From NCBI GenBank assembly GCA_033964015.1, contig CM066912.1, positions 32,287,086-32,351,085 on the forward strand: a stretch of 64,000 nucleotides of DNA. The letters run 5' to 3'. Source of the DNA: Scolanthus callimorphus. Lineage: Eukaryota; Cnidaria; Anthozoa; Actiniaria; Edwardsiidae. Within the stretch, counting starts at the first letter, position 1. Each line of letters starts with the position of its first letter. The position numbers and the translations under genes were made by a program. Shown one piece after another: positions 36,566 through 50,290 of the stretch. Below the pieces are notes generated by a model. That model was not told the origin of the DNA, did not search any database, and worked only from the letters and a program-made list of their open reading frames with translations.

Positions 36566-37240
36566 TACATTTACTTATCTCGCATAAACTCACGGCGAGA
36601 TAAGGTCTCAGAGACCAGAGTAGGCCTCAATGACAAGTGTTCAATAAAATATGCTCTCAATGGATGTATTTTTACCGAGGGAAATATCAGTTGATGGACT
36701 ATATCATCTCATTATAGGCAATGGACATTTAAACTCGTGTCATGACTTTGCCTGAAACTTAGCTCAAATCTCAATCTAACTTCACGTGGCGTGCAATTCA
36801 CCGATCCTCACCTTTTTAGCAGTTGAACAACAATAATTTAAAACTAAGATACTCTGAAAATTTGGAAATAATACGATTTGGAGCGAAGTTATAAGCCTCT
36901 GACGTTGCACATTTTTATAGTGAAGAGTTCCACGTACGCCTACATATACTATTTATTTTAGTGTATGGAGGTCGGACAGATTGTACTGTGTCCGAGCCCA
37001 AAAAATCGGGCTGGATTTCTTAGTTTTGGGGTGTGCTAACTAGAGCACAGAAAACGTAGCGAGAAAATCTGAAATCATTTACCAACTGCTAAATTTTGGG
37101 GATCGGTCAAGCCGTTTTGCCGTAGGTGCCTCTTTCGCGGGCGCGCTTTGTACTTTGATAATTAAATTTACCCAGAAGCCCCCCCCCCCACGAATAGACA
37201 GCTGACCAGTTTTCTAGTAATTGCGGGCGTATAATTCAAA

Positions 37241-40200
37241 ATGGCGGCTGACACGAGCGGTCCTGATTCGGAATCGAACAGACTTCGCGTTTTGACACTC
37301 AATTGCTGGTGAGTTTAAAAGATAGTGTAACATCAAACAGATCCTATACAATTGGCAAATTTTTCAGGAGGATGTTAAGAGGAAAGTTGGGGTTTTCCTT
37401 GTTTTCAAAACCGGAAGTTTACGTCGATCTCGATCAAACAAAGGGCGGGTTTATAGTGGGATCGGATAATGCAGGAAAACTAGAATGCGGTTTCTGTTCA
37501 ATCAACCTGCTAGATTTTCACTTGATATCATTAACTCCTGAGCGAGTTTTTCAACTTCATGGTCAAAGGAAATCGTCTACCAAAAACGAAGTGACTAGGG
37601 GTGCTTACCATTGGTCAAGGAAAACTGGTTGGTTTGATCAGCGTCCAGGCCTGATCAGCGTCCAATGGTACAACATTTCGGTTGGGATGAAATACCGAGT
37701 GGAATGGCGCTAAACATTCGCATTTCGGTTCGGATTGGCTACCTTATTTGGTCATAAAACCGGTTGGAGTGCCAATGGTACAAACCATTCCGATCAGTTC
37801 ATTCCAACCAGGGTCTGGAGGCAGAGCGGAAATGACCTGCTTAGACCACTAAATTTCAAATAATAAGGTCAGGTTAGCTCAGATAAGCTTGATTTTTTGC
37901 ATACAGACTCCTTGTCTGATTAAAAACAAAATATCAAAAATGACTTTTTTCTAATGGATCCGTCTTTGAGATATTAAGCTTTAAATATTGGTTTCTGTGC
38001 CATTTTATGGGAGAATTAGTACTTTGATCAGGAATTATGCAAACTTTGCTCAATCATATCTAAAATTCATATTCTTCAATTTTCTTAAAAATTTGGAATT
38101 AAGCTTTTAGCCATAGAAACTCTTTGTATACGGAATCTTGAGCTTATATATTGAAATATGGCAAAGTTAGACATTTCATTTTTGGTCATTTCCGCTCTGT
38201 CGGGTCTGGAAGGGGGGGTCCTGATCCCACATTCCTGCTCATTTTTTACTACAATCTCGTGTCCCGCACTTGAAATACTGTAAGTGGTGTTTATAAAACG
38301 AGCTGGAGTGTTTTATGGGGTGATATAAACACGAGGCGAAGCCGAGTGTTTATATGACCCAAGTGTTTATATTTATTTTGGTTTATTTTGGTCCTGAGTG
38401 TTTATATTCCCCTGGTGATATAAACATGAGGCGAAGCGAGTGTTTATATCAACCATAAAACACGACATGCGAGTTTTATAAATCACTTCTGAAAAGTATA
38501 TTATAAGATGCAGAAATTTATAACTTGAATTAGTCAATACAAAATTAATTTTACGAGTAGGAAGGACTAGGTGCTATACATAGTGTACGCCATCATGAAG
38601 TCAACTAAGGAACTAGTCATCTAATTCAACAGAGATAGACGCATTCTTTTTATCCAAAGACTAGGAAACTGTTAAGAATTCATTCAAACAATTTTCTCAA
38701 ACAACATAAAATGTCTTTATTGTAGTTATAAACATGCCATGTGATCAATATAGGATTCACACGTTGGTCACACACCTTATGAATAATTCATGATTTTAGA
38801 ATGAAATTTTAAATATCTTTGCTGAGTACCTTCAGGTTGATTGAGTATATTAGTTTAATTGTAATTGTAGTCATTTTACACAGGTTATGGACAAATAACT
38901 TGGTGGGAACTTGGTGCCTATAAATTTACTGCTGTGTAATTAGCACTTTGATGTTTTATTGTCCAAAATTTCTAAACACAGAAAGTGTGCCCTAGCTCGG
39001 CAAATTGTTCATATTGACTTTGTTGACTTTGTTCATGTTGACTTAAGTCAAATTACATGCGTAGAATCGTTTTGCTTGCTTATCCAGTTCTATTCACCGT
39101 TGTTTCCCAGGGGAATTCCTTTTATTTCCAAACATGTCAAGGAGAGATTTTATCACATTGGAAAAGAGTTGTCTTCTGGAAAATATGACATAATATCCCT
39201 TCAAGAGGTAATTTTCAAATGATTTAATTCCCTGCATTTGCAGAATGATTTACTACCATTTGCGTCCATCCATGAAGTTTTACAATTTTTTGCAAAGGTT
39301 TTTTAACATGCATGTTTTGTTGAGAAGTTGTTGCATTTCTCGCTCACTGACCATTATTTTTCAGCCAATCAGAGAGGGAGAAATATGACTACTTTTCAAC
39401 AAAACATGCATGAAATGAAAAGTAAAAAGCCATCACACTTCATGGATGGCAGTAATAATCATCCCCAAACCTTTGATCATCATTGAGAAAACACAGCCAT
39501 GCATGTTGCCAGACAAAAAGCTGGTCTTAACCGTCAACCATGTAGATTTCTCTCAGTCTCCACAATTTTTGGAGGTTGGCCTGATGTAAAGGATTTATTG
39601 AGTCCTTCAATTTAGCTGTTATTTTTTTCAGGTCTGGAGGAAACAAGATTATATCAAACTCTGCGACAAAGTACAGACAGTGCTACCATATTCACATTAT
39701 TTCTACAGGTAAAGTGTTGCTAGAATTTCAATGATTTTTGTTAACTGTGTGGTTATAGCTTACTGTAGGACTGGTATGATTGACATCTACCAGGTACCCC
39801 CCACGGGCGGCATTTGGAAATTCTGATGGGATGGGAGGTTTAAGAGCTCGGAATTCTGATTGCAAGGGGGGGTCAAAAACTAGTGCCGCCCGTGGGGAGG
39901 GTACCTTTATTTTCTGGAATTGCCCATTCTTCTATTTGAAAAGCATTTCTTTCTGCCCCATATCTAGTGTTGAGCCTTACTCGGATTGCATGACTTACTA
40001 AGAGTTGCAGGGCTAACAAGGATATTGTCTGGATATTGAAACACCCTGACCTGTATCCATCATACTTTGCATCACAAAGATTACATTTAAAACCAGGGGC
40101 GTAGCCATGGGGAGGGGCCAGGTCCCCTGAGACCAAATTTTTTTCGAAATCAAAAATACAGTAAATGTACGACATTTTTTAAAGTATATGGTATATGAAT

Positions 40201-42948
40201 GTTTTTTTACAAAAGGCCCCTTGGTCCCCCTTGTTCTTTGCATATTCCTAATGATATTCTTTAATTTTAGCGGTGTCATAGGTAGCGGGGTATGTGTGTT
40301 CTCGCGTTATCCCATCATAGAAGCATTCACATATCGTTTCACCCTGAATGGCTATTTCTACAAAGTTCTACATGGTGACTGGTTTGGTGGCAAATCTGCT
40401 GGCTACTGCCTCATAGACCATCCGACAAAGCCAATCCACTTTTTTACAAGTCATGTAAGTTAAATCATTGCCAGCTTCATCATAACCACCACTATCAGGC
40501 AGGGATCCATCAGGAATTACGTTAACACAGAAATTGTGCACTTTTACACATATTAAAATTGCCAAAAAATGCACCCCAGGATGCAGAGCACATACTTAAA
40601 AAATAATAATTTTTGGTATAAAATTTGCAACGGACCCCATTTTGACCAGACACATGGGTCCCAGTACCCAATAAAAAAATCCTTACTAGCATAATCCCTG
40701 ACTACCATGATTATCATTAATTGTTACCAGTAGCAACAGCACTAAGGTTCATCATCATCATTCTGATAATTAGACCATGCAATCTGATGTTAGTAATTCA
40801 AAAGGTGTAGGAGGGTGTTCATGATGCCGTTCTTTATGGGTTTTTGTTTAGCTTTGATCCTATAGGGGTAGCGATGGGTTCCTTAAAATTTTGAAAGTCT
40901 TGGTAAAATATTGCAAAATCTCGGAATCTCAGCGTTTTTTCACACTTCTCGGAATCTCCTTTTTCTCATAATTTTGGCCATCTCTGAGTCTCTGATTTTT
41001 TTCTACTGCGGTCCTGGAGTCTCGATTTTTTATTTTATCATTCTGACTTGTAAGCAAAGCATGATACTGTCAGATACAGGGATGTCAACCCCAGGACTAA
41101 ACAAATTTGGAGACTGCCTTGAAATGGCGAAATTTCATGCAATTCTTCCGGGAGAAATACAGTAAATGTATGACAGTGATGTTTAATTTTTCCCGGAAGA
41201 CGAAGCGAAAAGGCTCAGACTCAGATTTTGAAATTAATTGTCAAAAGTCTTGAGTTCGGATTCAGTGAAATGCGGGTCTTGGCGTCTTGGCAAGTCTTGG
41301 ATTTCATCGCTACCCCTTCCTATGCCATGTACATCAATAAACATGTATTATTTTCTGGCTAAATAAGAAATTATCTATTAAACATTTCCCACTTTTTCAG
41401 TTACATGCTGAATACAACAGAAAAAATGACATCTATTTGCCGCATAGAGCCACACAAGCATACCAGATGTCTCAGTTTATCAACCAAACAACAAATCCAC
41501 TCGACTGTGTCATCCTTTGTGGAGATATGAACTCAGAACCAACAGATCTGTGCTACCGTGTCTTAACAAGTCTGCCTAAACTAGAGGATGCTTGGCTCAT
41601 GCACAAGCCCGAGGGTTACCATGGCAACACATGTGATGTGAGTCATAATCGTTATACCTCCTTTGCACTGCCAAAGGAGCTCCTGAAGGGGAATTCAGAT
41701 GGCAAGAGGATTGATTATGTGTTCTACCACGGAGATCCCAAGGTGTTTACATGTGTTGATTGTGAGGTGACCATGCAGCAAATACCTGGTACAGACATGT
41801 CATATTCAGATCACGAAGGGGTGATGGCAACATTCATGTTTGGTCAAAACGACTCTTTCACTGAAGAAAAAGGTAGGGCGAAAACCTTTGCACTTCAAGT
41901 AGTTATCAAAACAATATTAATAGGCTGCAACCATATACCTAGAGACACCTTCCCTGCAGATGGGTTTGGAAGTTCTAGAGGGTAGGAGGGGCAATTTGAC
42001 TTATGTTATTGTTTTTTTTAACAATTTCGCTGTTATGTCGCTAGTGTGTGTGCCTGGCATTACAGGGCAGCATGTGTGCTACCATTACAAACAGTGTACC
42101 TTTGTAGCACTAACACCCCTCGCATTAAACTTGATAAGTACTCAGAGTGGAGATAAGGAATTAACCTTGTGTGAAAGCTAACGTGCTAATGAAATGGTCC
42201 CATGTGTGCTTCTGAGTGTTAGCCCTAGTAAGCGGAGAAAGAGAAAAAATCTCTGACCCCGAGAGGAATTCGAACCCACGACCTCCGGAATTGTACATTC
42301 GATGTACATCGGATGTTGTACATCGGAATTGTACATCGGATGTACAATTCCGGAGGTCGTGGGTTCGAATCCCTATCGGGGTCAGAGATTTTTTTCTCTT
42401 TCTCCGCTTACAAGGGCTAACGCTCAGAAGCACACATGGGACCATTTCATTAGCACGTTAGCTTTCACACAAGGTTAATTCCTTATCTCCACTCTGTTGA
42501 ACTTAGTGCTACGCGGCCACAGGCTTGCCTGAACGTCTTGAAAAGTACTCAGTTTCACAATGGAATATGTTTTTCCTAAAACATCTCACTGTTATTTTTT
42601 GCAGAGTTTAAAAGCAACCATGCTAGCACTAAAGCTGTCCTGGAAGAAGTCTCAAGCCTTATGAAAAGAAAACTTAATGCAACTCCATACCACAAGCAAG
42701 CACTGTACATTGCTTTAGGACTACTCTTATTTGTCCTCCTTCCCCTGTTCATACCACAAGGAAACATTCTCTCAAATGATGTTGGAACAAATTTTGGAAT
42801 AGTTCTGTATGTTGTTAGAGTTTTGTGCTGCATGTCAGTCACAGTTTTGTTGTTTTATGTCCTTTTAGGTGACACAGATGAATACAATGCATATAAAGAC
42901 GTTTTTGAATCAGTTCATCTTAAGTTACTTTATATGAAGTCTAAGTAG
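37241..42948 (+). CDS. SMPD2: Neutral sphingomyelinase, SMPD2-type
   Basis: The enzyme hydrolyses sphingomyelin (and lyso-PAF) to ceramide and phosphocholine at neutral pH with Mg2+, in ER or nuclear membranes. Six exons: 37241-37308, 39111-39207, 39632-39708, 40271-40454, 41401-41872, 42605-42948. All are GT-AG and join in phase to about 413 residues (human about 423). Exonuclease/endonuclease/phosphatase-fold motifs are in order: LTLNCW (metal Asn), ISLQE (metal Glu), TSHLHAEYN (His), LCGDMNSEP (Asp/Asn) and the terminal SDHEG (Asp/His). The last exon encodes two hydrophobic segments (LYIALGLLLFVLLPLFIP and a second after NFGIVLYVV), the usual C-terminal membrane anchor. AATAAA lies at 43722-43727. 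A long palindrome lies in the last intron. Confidence 0.96.
38279..38492. repeat. Inverted repeat with GTTTATAAAAC ends in SMPD2 intron 1
   Basis: Left AAGTGGTGTTTATAAAACGAG and right GAGTTTTATAAATCACTTC are inverted. The interior repeats GAGGCGAAG-CGAGTGTTTATAT. It is probably a small DNA element. Confidence 0.5.
39791..39935. mobile_element. Short GGTACC-CACGGGCGGC MITE
   Basis: Ends GGTACCCCCCACGGGCGGC and GCCGCCCGTGGGGAGGGTACC mark a 150-bp deletion relative of the element at 10321-11746. Confidence 0.7.
40864..41317. mobile_element. MITE with GGGGTAGCGATG ends, invaded by a second repeat
   Basis: Ends GGGGTAGCGATGGG and TTTCATCGCTACCCC are inverted. A GGGATGTCAACCCCAGGACTAA sequence at 41079, related to the element at 50781-50952, sits inside. 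Confidence 0.6.
42142..42496. mobile_element. Large palindrome with tRNA-like B boxes in SMPD2 intron 5
   Basis: Two arms of about 160 bp (from CAGAGTGGAGATAAGG to GACCTCCGGAATTGTAC and back) surround a spacer of about 35 bp made of further GTACATCGGA repeats. Both arms contain GGTTCGAATCCC or its near copy GGTTCGAATTCC, a pol III B-box-like motif in opposite orientations. It looks like two head-to-head SINE copies or a SINE-derived foldback. Confidence 0.75.
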
Positions 42949-45900
42949 AGTTGTTTCTGAATAATTTGATTTCAGCAATTTCATTTCATTCGAGAAAATT
43001 AAGGGAGCTCATTAATGGAACCATTAGGGGGTGGGTGGGCAATTTTTGCAATTAAATTTTTCATCAGCACAAGCTGATTGATTTACCAGACTGAACAGAT
43101 TTCAAACTCTTAGAATTCTGATAGCAAAATATATTTAAATGTTTACTAATGAATGTGCAAATATCTTTTTCTTTCTTAGACATAAGTTGAAGTATAAAAT
43201 ATAGAGATAATATTACATGGCAAGATCGAGCTTGATATCATTTTTATTCACAAGTTTTTGTGCCATAGCACAAGCAGGTCTTTGAGCCATAGCACAAGTA
43301 GGTGTTTGAGCAAGTGAGCGGTATAATACGAAAATGAGTGAATACAGTATTTCTTTTAAAAACAGAAGATTTGGACCCAAGACAGGAGAGCTGGAGTCAA
43401 GCCTCAAAAGCATGAATCTCACACCAAAAGCAAGAGTGTGGCATCTCTGCATTTTGTTGATTCTGGAAATTGCCAAATTAGTCACCAATATAATAGATTT
43501 AAAAATCAATATGTACATACGAAAGTATAGTACTTATTGAACAAACAAACAGGTGTATAGAATTTATCCTCTAATTGAATGTTTTATTTTCTTGAATTTA
43601 AATATACAAAGTATTGTTTTCTTATCCAAACATGATATACAAATACATGTATTTTAAAAATTACATCTAATGTGAAGGTTTTTACAGTAAAAATACTTCT
43701 TGAAACTTAACATGTTTCCATAATAAAATTTGTTAGCTGCCATATAATGTAGTACATGCTTCCTTGATATTCCCCATCATCTCAGACTAAAAACAGTTCA
43801 ATGCAACAACAAGTTAAATAATGTATAACCAGGGTGTCCAGAGGTGTCCTGTGCAATATTCTCCTCAGGTTGATTTCATAGTATGTTGCAAGTTGTTCTT
43901 CTATCTTTGTAGGGATTTTCGTTTGCTGGAATCTTTAGCAGAAGAGGATCTTGAACTTGTTTTTCTTCACAATAATGCATTAAGCTGGAAATATGAAAAA
44001 AAATCATAGGATCATTTGCTGTTCACTTTTTTTCAGAGATGCCAACTTCTGACATTCAAAATGTGAGAGATGGTTGTTTTGTACTCTCAGGATGATTGTC
44101 TTTGTGCTGTAAAATAACTTGACAAAATTGCAGTACATCAATTTAAATACAGGAGATCTTGACATCATGTGAGAGACCAGGTTGAAATACAGGAGTCTCT
44201 CACATTACCATCTTTAATGGTTCAATTTTGCTTTCTCTTTTAACCAATATTTTATTTTGAACAGAGCAAAAATGAGTATGGTATCAGTTATTAATAGGCT
44301 AAAACCCATGTATATTGTATGAAAGCAGGATTTTAGTTCACCCTTTTAGTGGCAATATTTGCAAATTACCATATTAAAACAGCTAAGCATGCAGGAAGCA
44401 TTGTGATGATTGGGTCTTCATTTTTGCCAATAAATGAAGGAGTTGTAACTATACTTAAAATCATTTAAAGTTTTCTTTTTCTTTTAGGGGTTAAACTCTG
44501 GTCCAACAATACCCTCTTTGGTATCTTTTGGGGTCAATTTTTTTCCTGTCAACCATTACCCCTAAAATATGGGCGTACACATCCCCCTCCCCTTGGGGAA
44601 TTTTGACTACTGTTAAAATTTTACTATACTACATGAATAGGTAACTGCTCTTGAGTATTTCCCTTTTCGCGCATTTCCACATATTATACCTATCCAAAAG
44701 TTCCCAATATAAACTCGTGACAGCAGCTTTTTATCTGCTCAAGAGATCAGACATTATTTGAAAACAAACAAAACTCTAGCCGAAATATTAATTAAATTGC
44801 TCACACTTTAATAATAATGTGCTTCCTTGGTCATTTGTTAGAACATCAACGACCATATGTTTGAAAGTAAGAAACGACATGACAAGACTTGATGCTCAAA
44901 CTTGAATCCGTCAGAAATCACTGATAGAAATTAATTATATCCAACGGGGAATTAGATTAACTAAATTTAATTAAGCTTATGCTTCAATGACAAAATTAAT
45001 TAATTTGGAAAATGGATTTTTATTAAAAGAAACAAAAATCAAGCTTCTTTTGCATTTTAGAGAAAATAACTCTTTATATCGAAAAAAAAAAAGATTTCAA
45101 ATCGTCATTTATGTGTAGCATTGTCAATATGGCTTCAGATTTATTATGGTTTCGATTCACTATAACAAAAGGGCAGACATGACTTTGTTAGAACAGTTAG
45201 AACTCATTTATTTCCCTTGCAAGAAAACCATATCTGTTTTACTTGAATATAAAACTGTCATGGTATTTTTTTTGTAAACATGCGTTAAGAGTCAGATTAG
45301 CTACAATTGTAGCTGAGATAGTATGAAATTCCGTTGGTCATGTTGATTAAAAACTTTCATCTAAGCATAATTCATTGTACATGTAGCATGATGAGAAATT
45401 GCAAATTTCAACGGAGATGTGAAGTAACTTAAATCAAAATAAACAACTTCGTGTTCCAAAAGTGAAACAGTTTTAAGCAGAATAGTATAAACACTTCATG
45501 AAGAGACGAAGAAAAGCAATTGAAAGCACAAGCTTCCCTCTGCCCTCGTGATGGGATTAAACTCGACACAGAATTAGTAATTATGACAAAACTGAGAGAA
45601 ACTCACGGCACTAGGTAAGCTTACTGAACCACTGATTCAAAACAACAGATTTCAATCGGATTTAAATTATAGATCAACTAACGTTGAATGTTACAGTAAT
45701 TATTAGGTTATTACGTGAAAATATGCAAGTGATGACGTCTAAGAAGCCTGAAATAAAGGATTTCATTAAATCCAAAGCAGGCATTTGCAGACAATCTACA
45801 ATGGGCAAGACGCAACAGTTTCACTTACTCGGTGGCCGTGTGTGATATTTTCATTCTAGTTACATTTGATTCTCTTCTAAGTTGTTGTACAACTCTTTGC

Positions 45901-46814
45901 TGTGCATGTATATCACTCTCCTTTCTAGAACTGCTGTACATTTTGCTTTTTTGTAAAGAACTTTACAAGTAGCAGCGTTCATTGAAGTCCAAGGTGGAAG
46001 TGAAGTGAACCTGTGAGAAGTGTTTGCTTCGCCGGAAGTAAACTAGTGTCACATGCCTAATAAGGAAACTGATAGTCTACTTCCGGTTCGATAGAAGAGG
46101 TTGTTCAGTTTCGCCAGCTTCAGCTTTTATTCTTCCTATTGAAAAACCGAATCTATAGCCGTTAGAATTAGCAAAGTCTTCTTTAAAACAACGGAAAGAT
46201 TCCCTTTCTCTAAGAGTTTCAATTAATTTCAATATCGGATGGGCCGAAGGTCCCGCGCGTGAAGCAGTGCGTGTGGGAGCCCTGTTTTTCCTCATGTCAT
46301 TGTTCATCATTTCACGCTGATTCTGCTCTGTTTTATTTCATGATATCATAATTTCTAATTTTCAAATAAACAGTAATACAAAGGAATGAAGCAGATCGTA
46401 AAAAGAACTTTAATTTTGTGGACGTAAACTGACGTAAACTCCCTGTTTGGGATGGGCCGAATTTCGGTATCCCTGTGGCAGGAGCGGGCCGGTGAAATGA
46501 ACAACAAAGGTCACAGGAAGAAATGGCGGATTGCACTTGTTCCTCTACGCTCGCATTCCTCAGTTAATTGCCCTATTTTCACAAATACCTGAGGCGAGTT
46601 AAGCAAACAGAGAAACAGTATGTACTATATGCTAAGATTTACACGACTTTGATTGCTAGAGATTGCTTTATTTTGTTATTTGTTCAGTAAAATGTGTCAC
46701 TAAAGTATCTAAGTGCAACATCTGTTGCTTTGGCCACAATTTGGTCAGACGTGAATACCTTAACATGCGAAGCTATTAGAGTATTTGATAAGCTAATCTT
46801 TTAAATAATACGCC
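42949..46814. other. SMPD2 3' untranslated region and intergenic spacer
   Basis: Up to about 43745 this is probably the SMPD2 3' UTR (AATAAA at 43722-43727). Beyond, I see a fragment of the GAGATGCCAACTTCTGA repeat (44035-44215) and AT-rich unique-looking sequence. An open piece at 43918-44009 after a TTTGTAG acceptor could be an alternative terminal exon, but nothing confirms it. The GAS2 promoter should lie before 46815; no TATA box is evident. Confidence 0.45.
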
Positions 46815-49020
46815 ATGAATAGAGAGAGTGCTATCGGAAATTCAGCGAGCAAGAGCACCGAGAAAGAAAATCTTCAGCCCAACGAAGAAAAGGACGATGC
46901 CAGCAGTTTGTCGGAGCGATTTGGGGAGGATTTGAAACCACTGAAAGAAGATTTGTCCGAATGGTTAAATAGAGTCTTAGAAGTAGAAGTTCAGCCGGAT
47001 AATTTTATGGATTACTTAGACAATGGCGTTTTAGTTTGCAAACTAGCTCAAGTTATTCAGAAAGCAGCTAAAGAATGGGCGAAACTTGACAAACATAGAC
47101 ATAAAATACATCTGCCTTCCTTGGGATCGAAAATTCATCAAAATGCAAAAGCTGGGACATTTTTTGCTCGTGATAATGCTGCATCATTCCTGAACTGGTG
47201 TAAGGGAGTTGGTATACAGGAATCTGTGATGTTTGAGAGTGATGGACTAGTACTACAAAAACAACCCAGGGAAGTGTTATTGTGTCTGTTAGATGTGGCC
47301 AGGGTTGCTGCTAAATTTGGCATTGAGCCACCTAATTTCGTCAAACTTGAGGACGAAATTGATAAAGAAATTGCAGAGGAAGAGATCAAGCCAGTAAAAA
47401 TGAAAAAGCCTTCAAAAATGCCTTCACTAGATCAAGAGGTAGGAGTGCCCCCTCCCCTCCTCCCAAGGGCGAGCCCTCAAAATCATTTAGATCCCAGCCA
47501 ACTTGTAATTTGAGGAGCAAGAGAAGAGTGCATTGTTTGGGTGCTGACACATGGCTTACAGTCTTATAGAAACTTTCCCACAAAACACACAACATACAAT
47601 GTATCACTTGACCTCATGGGCGAAGAGTACGATACATGTTACACACATTCAGAACAAATTTTAAAATTGTTTCATGGGAAATAAGCTTCAGCCTTTGCCT
47701 ATTTTTTATAAGTCATCCTTAGTGATTTACCTTAAAATTTACCTGGCTTAGAATAATGATACATTTTATTAACATGCTCTGCTATCTTTAGGTTTTCAGA
47801 CTAGCAAAGAAATACAATGTTACAATAGAGCGCATCAGGGAAGGTCGCTACATTGTGGAACAGAAAATCAACATCTTTGTCAGAGTGAGTAGAAATTGTT
47901 TGTAGTGTAAGTTAGGTTATAATTATAACAATGGTATACAACTTCATCCCTCCACAAAACCTGGGAGCACCCTGCTCTACAATACAATGCCTAGCCCTGT
48001 TTTGATAATATATATGTTACTAAGTCTAAGAAACCTCATAAGCAAAACCCTGTTGTATCTTCCTTGTTCAAACTCAGGTCTGTCATATCAAGACTAGAAT
48101 CATGAAATTATTTTCTCAGTAAAAGGGATTGACTTGGAGGCACCACACTTTCCTGGTGGCACAGCAACCAACCCAGTATTTTTAAGGACCTCCCCCCCCC
48201 CTCCCCTGCCTCATCCACATACCAGCCTTCTCAAAACTAATTTTTTTTCAGATTGTTCGCAACCATGTGATGGTACGAGTAGGAGGGGGCTGGGATACTC
48301 TAGAACACTTTATCAGTCGGCATGACCCTAACAAACTTGGAAAGATTCTAACGTGTAAGTATTACATACAATATACAACTACAATCCACCGCCTGGTTTA
48401 ATTTAGTTGGTAAAACACCAGTCTGCTGTGTTGGACAGGGGCAGATCCAGGAATTTCAGAAAGGGGGGCCCTGATAGTGAAAATATGGGATGAAAATTTG
48501 CAAATTTCCTCCCTAGATCTACTCTTGTGGGAGGGTGGGGTTCATCTAAATAATTGAGGTGTTGCCTTTGCTCTTACTTCACAAAATGGTTAGACCTTCA
48601 TGGGGGAGTGGCCTTCCCTAGTCCACAATTAACATCACCAACAAGGGCCATATGCTAGATAGGTTTTTGTTCACCCAGACATAAAATAAGGATCATTGAA
48701 TGCACAATATGGATATCAAACTTCAGGAGTATTACATGTCATGCATATAAAAGAGGAGCTAAGACCTTTTTACATAATGCCTTGGACTATTCCATGTCTC
48801 TGTAGCTTATAGAAATGCCATTGTCACCATAATAAAATATGCAATTTAGGTGACTGAAGGCCCCACTTCTAGGCGGTACCTTGAAAATATTTTTTGAAGA
48901 AACATAGCCCTGATGTTGCTTTGACATTTTCTTCTTTAATTTCCAGCCACACCAGCCCCATGTCCACATCATGAACATGGGGATATACATTGCAAGGGGC
49001 ACTGTGAAGCTTCAACATGA
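46815..49020 (+). CDS. GAS2: GAS2-like protein: CH domain plus GAS2-related (GAR) domain
   Basis: GAS2-family proteins tie actin filaments (CH domain) to microtubules (GAR domain). Four exons: 46815-47438, 47792-47884, 48252-48354, 48947-49020, in phase, about 298 residues (human GAS2 313). The acidic/polar N-terminus is followed by a CH domain at about residues 35-170 ([50 protein letters not shown]) and a GAR domain at about 209-270 ([37 protein letters not shown]). The GAR domain lacks the usual cysteine-rich entry. Instead the last exon adds a short tail rich in His and Cys ([15 protein letters not shown]) before the stop. Without splicing, exon 1 would run on to 47513, but the downstream exons fit the family precisely. 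Confidence 0.94.
48433..48510. repeat. Copy of the 'ATCCAGGAATTTCAGAAAGG' repeat family
   Basis: It shares GATCCAGGAATTTCAGAAAG and TAGTGAAAATATGGGA with 53363-53430 and, inverted, with 61380-61560. It is an interspersed repeat without coding potential, in a GAS2 intron. Confidence 0.6.
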
Positions 49021-50290
49021 ACTTGTCACCATTTGAACTTGGTAGCATAGTAAATGTGTGCCTGATTTACTTTTGAGAGTCATTGAGAAGTGGTCTAATG
49101 TTGACGTGAAATAATAATAATATGGGATGAAAATGTGAGTGTTAAACAATGCAGGTCAAAATATAAGCCAAACCAAACAACAAGTCCCAAAGTATCTTTA
49201 CTAGTAATTTAATTATTTATTCAATTAGCAGGTGATACAATTATTTGTTGAAAGGGGGTGTGGACTGCCCAATGCAGTTCTTCAATTTTTTATTTATGTG
49301 TGATTGAAGGGGGAAGCATTCCCCCTATGACCTGAGTGAATTTACCAATTATACAATGTGTGATTCCAGAAATTATCTATAAACCTTCCACGGAAAATAT
49401 GACCCCCAACCCAATCCAGTGATGTATGGGGGAATCAAAGGGAGATTGAGACCCGACTCCTGTGGAATTTCCAATTTCTTGCCTTCTGTAGGGGAGGAAT
49501 GGATTTTTTTTCTGGAATCACACAATACTGACAGTATTCCCTCTAAGGGTTTTATCAGACTTAACACAATTACCTTAATTTATTATTGTGTAATTTACAG
49601 TTAAAGTACACAAGTGCATCCCTGTGTGTTATGTGTTGGTCTAGCGTGTAAAAAAATAGTGAACTAAATTATAATTTTCAATAGTTGTTTTGTTTATTGT
49701 ATATATTATTCTTGCTCAAAATGTCAGTAATGGCTCCAACTAACATTTGACAATGATTTCCCTACCAAGAATGGCACATTAGTCTAGATGTAAATGTCAA
49801 CTGAAGGCATGATAAATAGTAGAAACCCACTTGCATACTTTCACAAATCCTGCAATCTGATTGGCTTCGCTACTCACTTTCTATCTGACACTTAAACCGA
49901 CTCACCTACTATCACCCAGAACCATGGGCTGGGGAGGGGGAGGGGTTCAGTTCCCCCACATTTGCCATACAATCTTAAGTACCTATAAATGAGCCTCCCC
50001 CCACTTTGGAAACTGTTCTGCCCTCCCTGAGTGAGTAGCGAAAATACTAAGGTATAAAACATTTTAACACCCTGAAATGAAATACAAAGGTATGCTAGTG
50101 AGTTTTCCCCTTAATGAATTAGACTTCTCATTTTCATTTTCTATGAGTCAAATAGTCAACTCAGCAGTACATGCCTTGTCAACTATCTTAAATCATAGTC
50201 TAATTGTTATATTATACTCCCTACAATAAATAAATTTATCATATTACAACAATTTTTCTTTGTGTTATTTTGGTAATGACAGGCTCATAT

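Noticed and set aside
43334..43540. 68-codon plus-strand frame after the SMPD2 stop
   Set aside because: It lies before the SMPD2 poly(A) signal, has no family resemblance and looks like 3' UTR.
43918..44009. Short frame after a TTTGTAG acceptor, ending in a stop
   Set aside because: It could be an alternative last exon, but SMPD2 is complete without it and no donor partner is evident.
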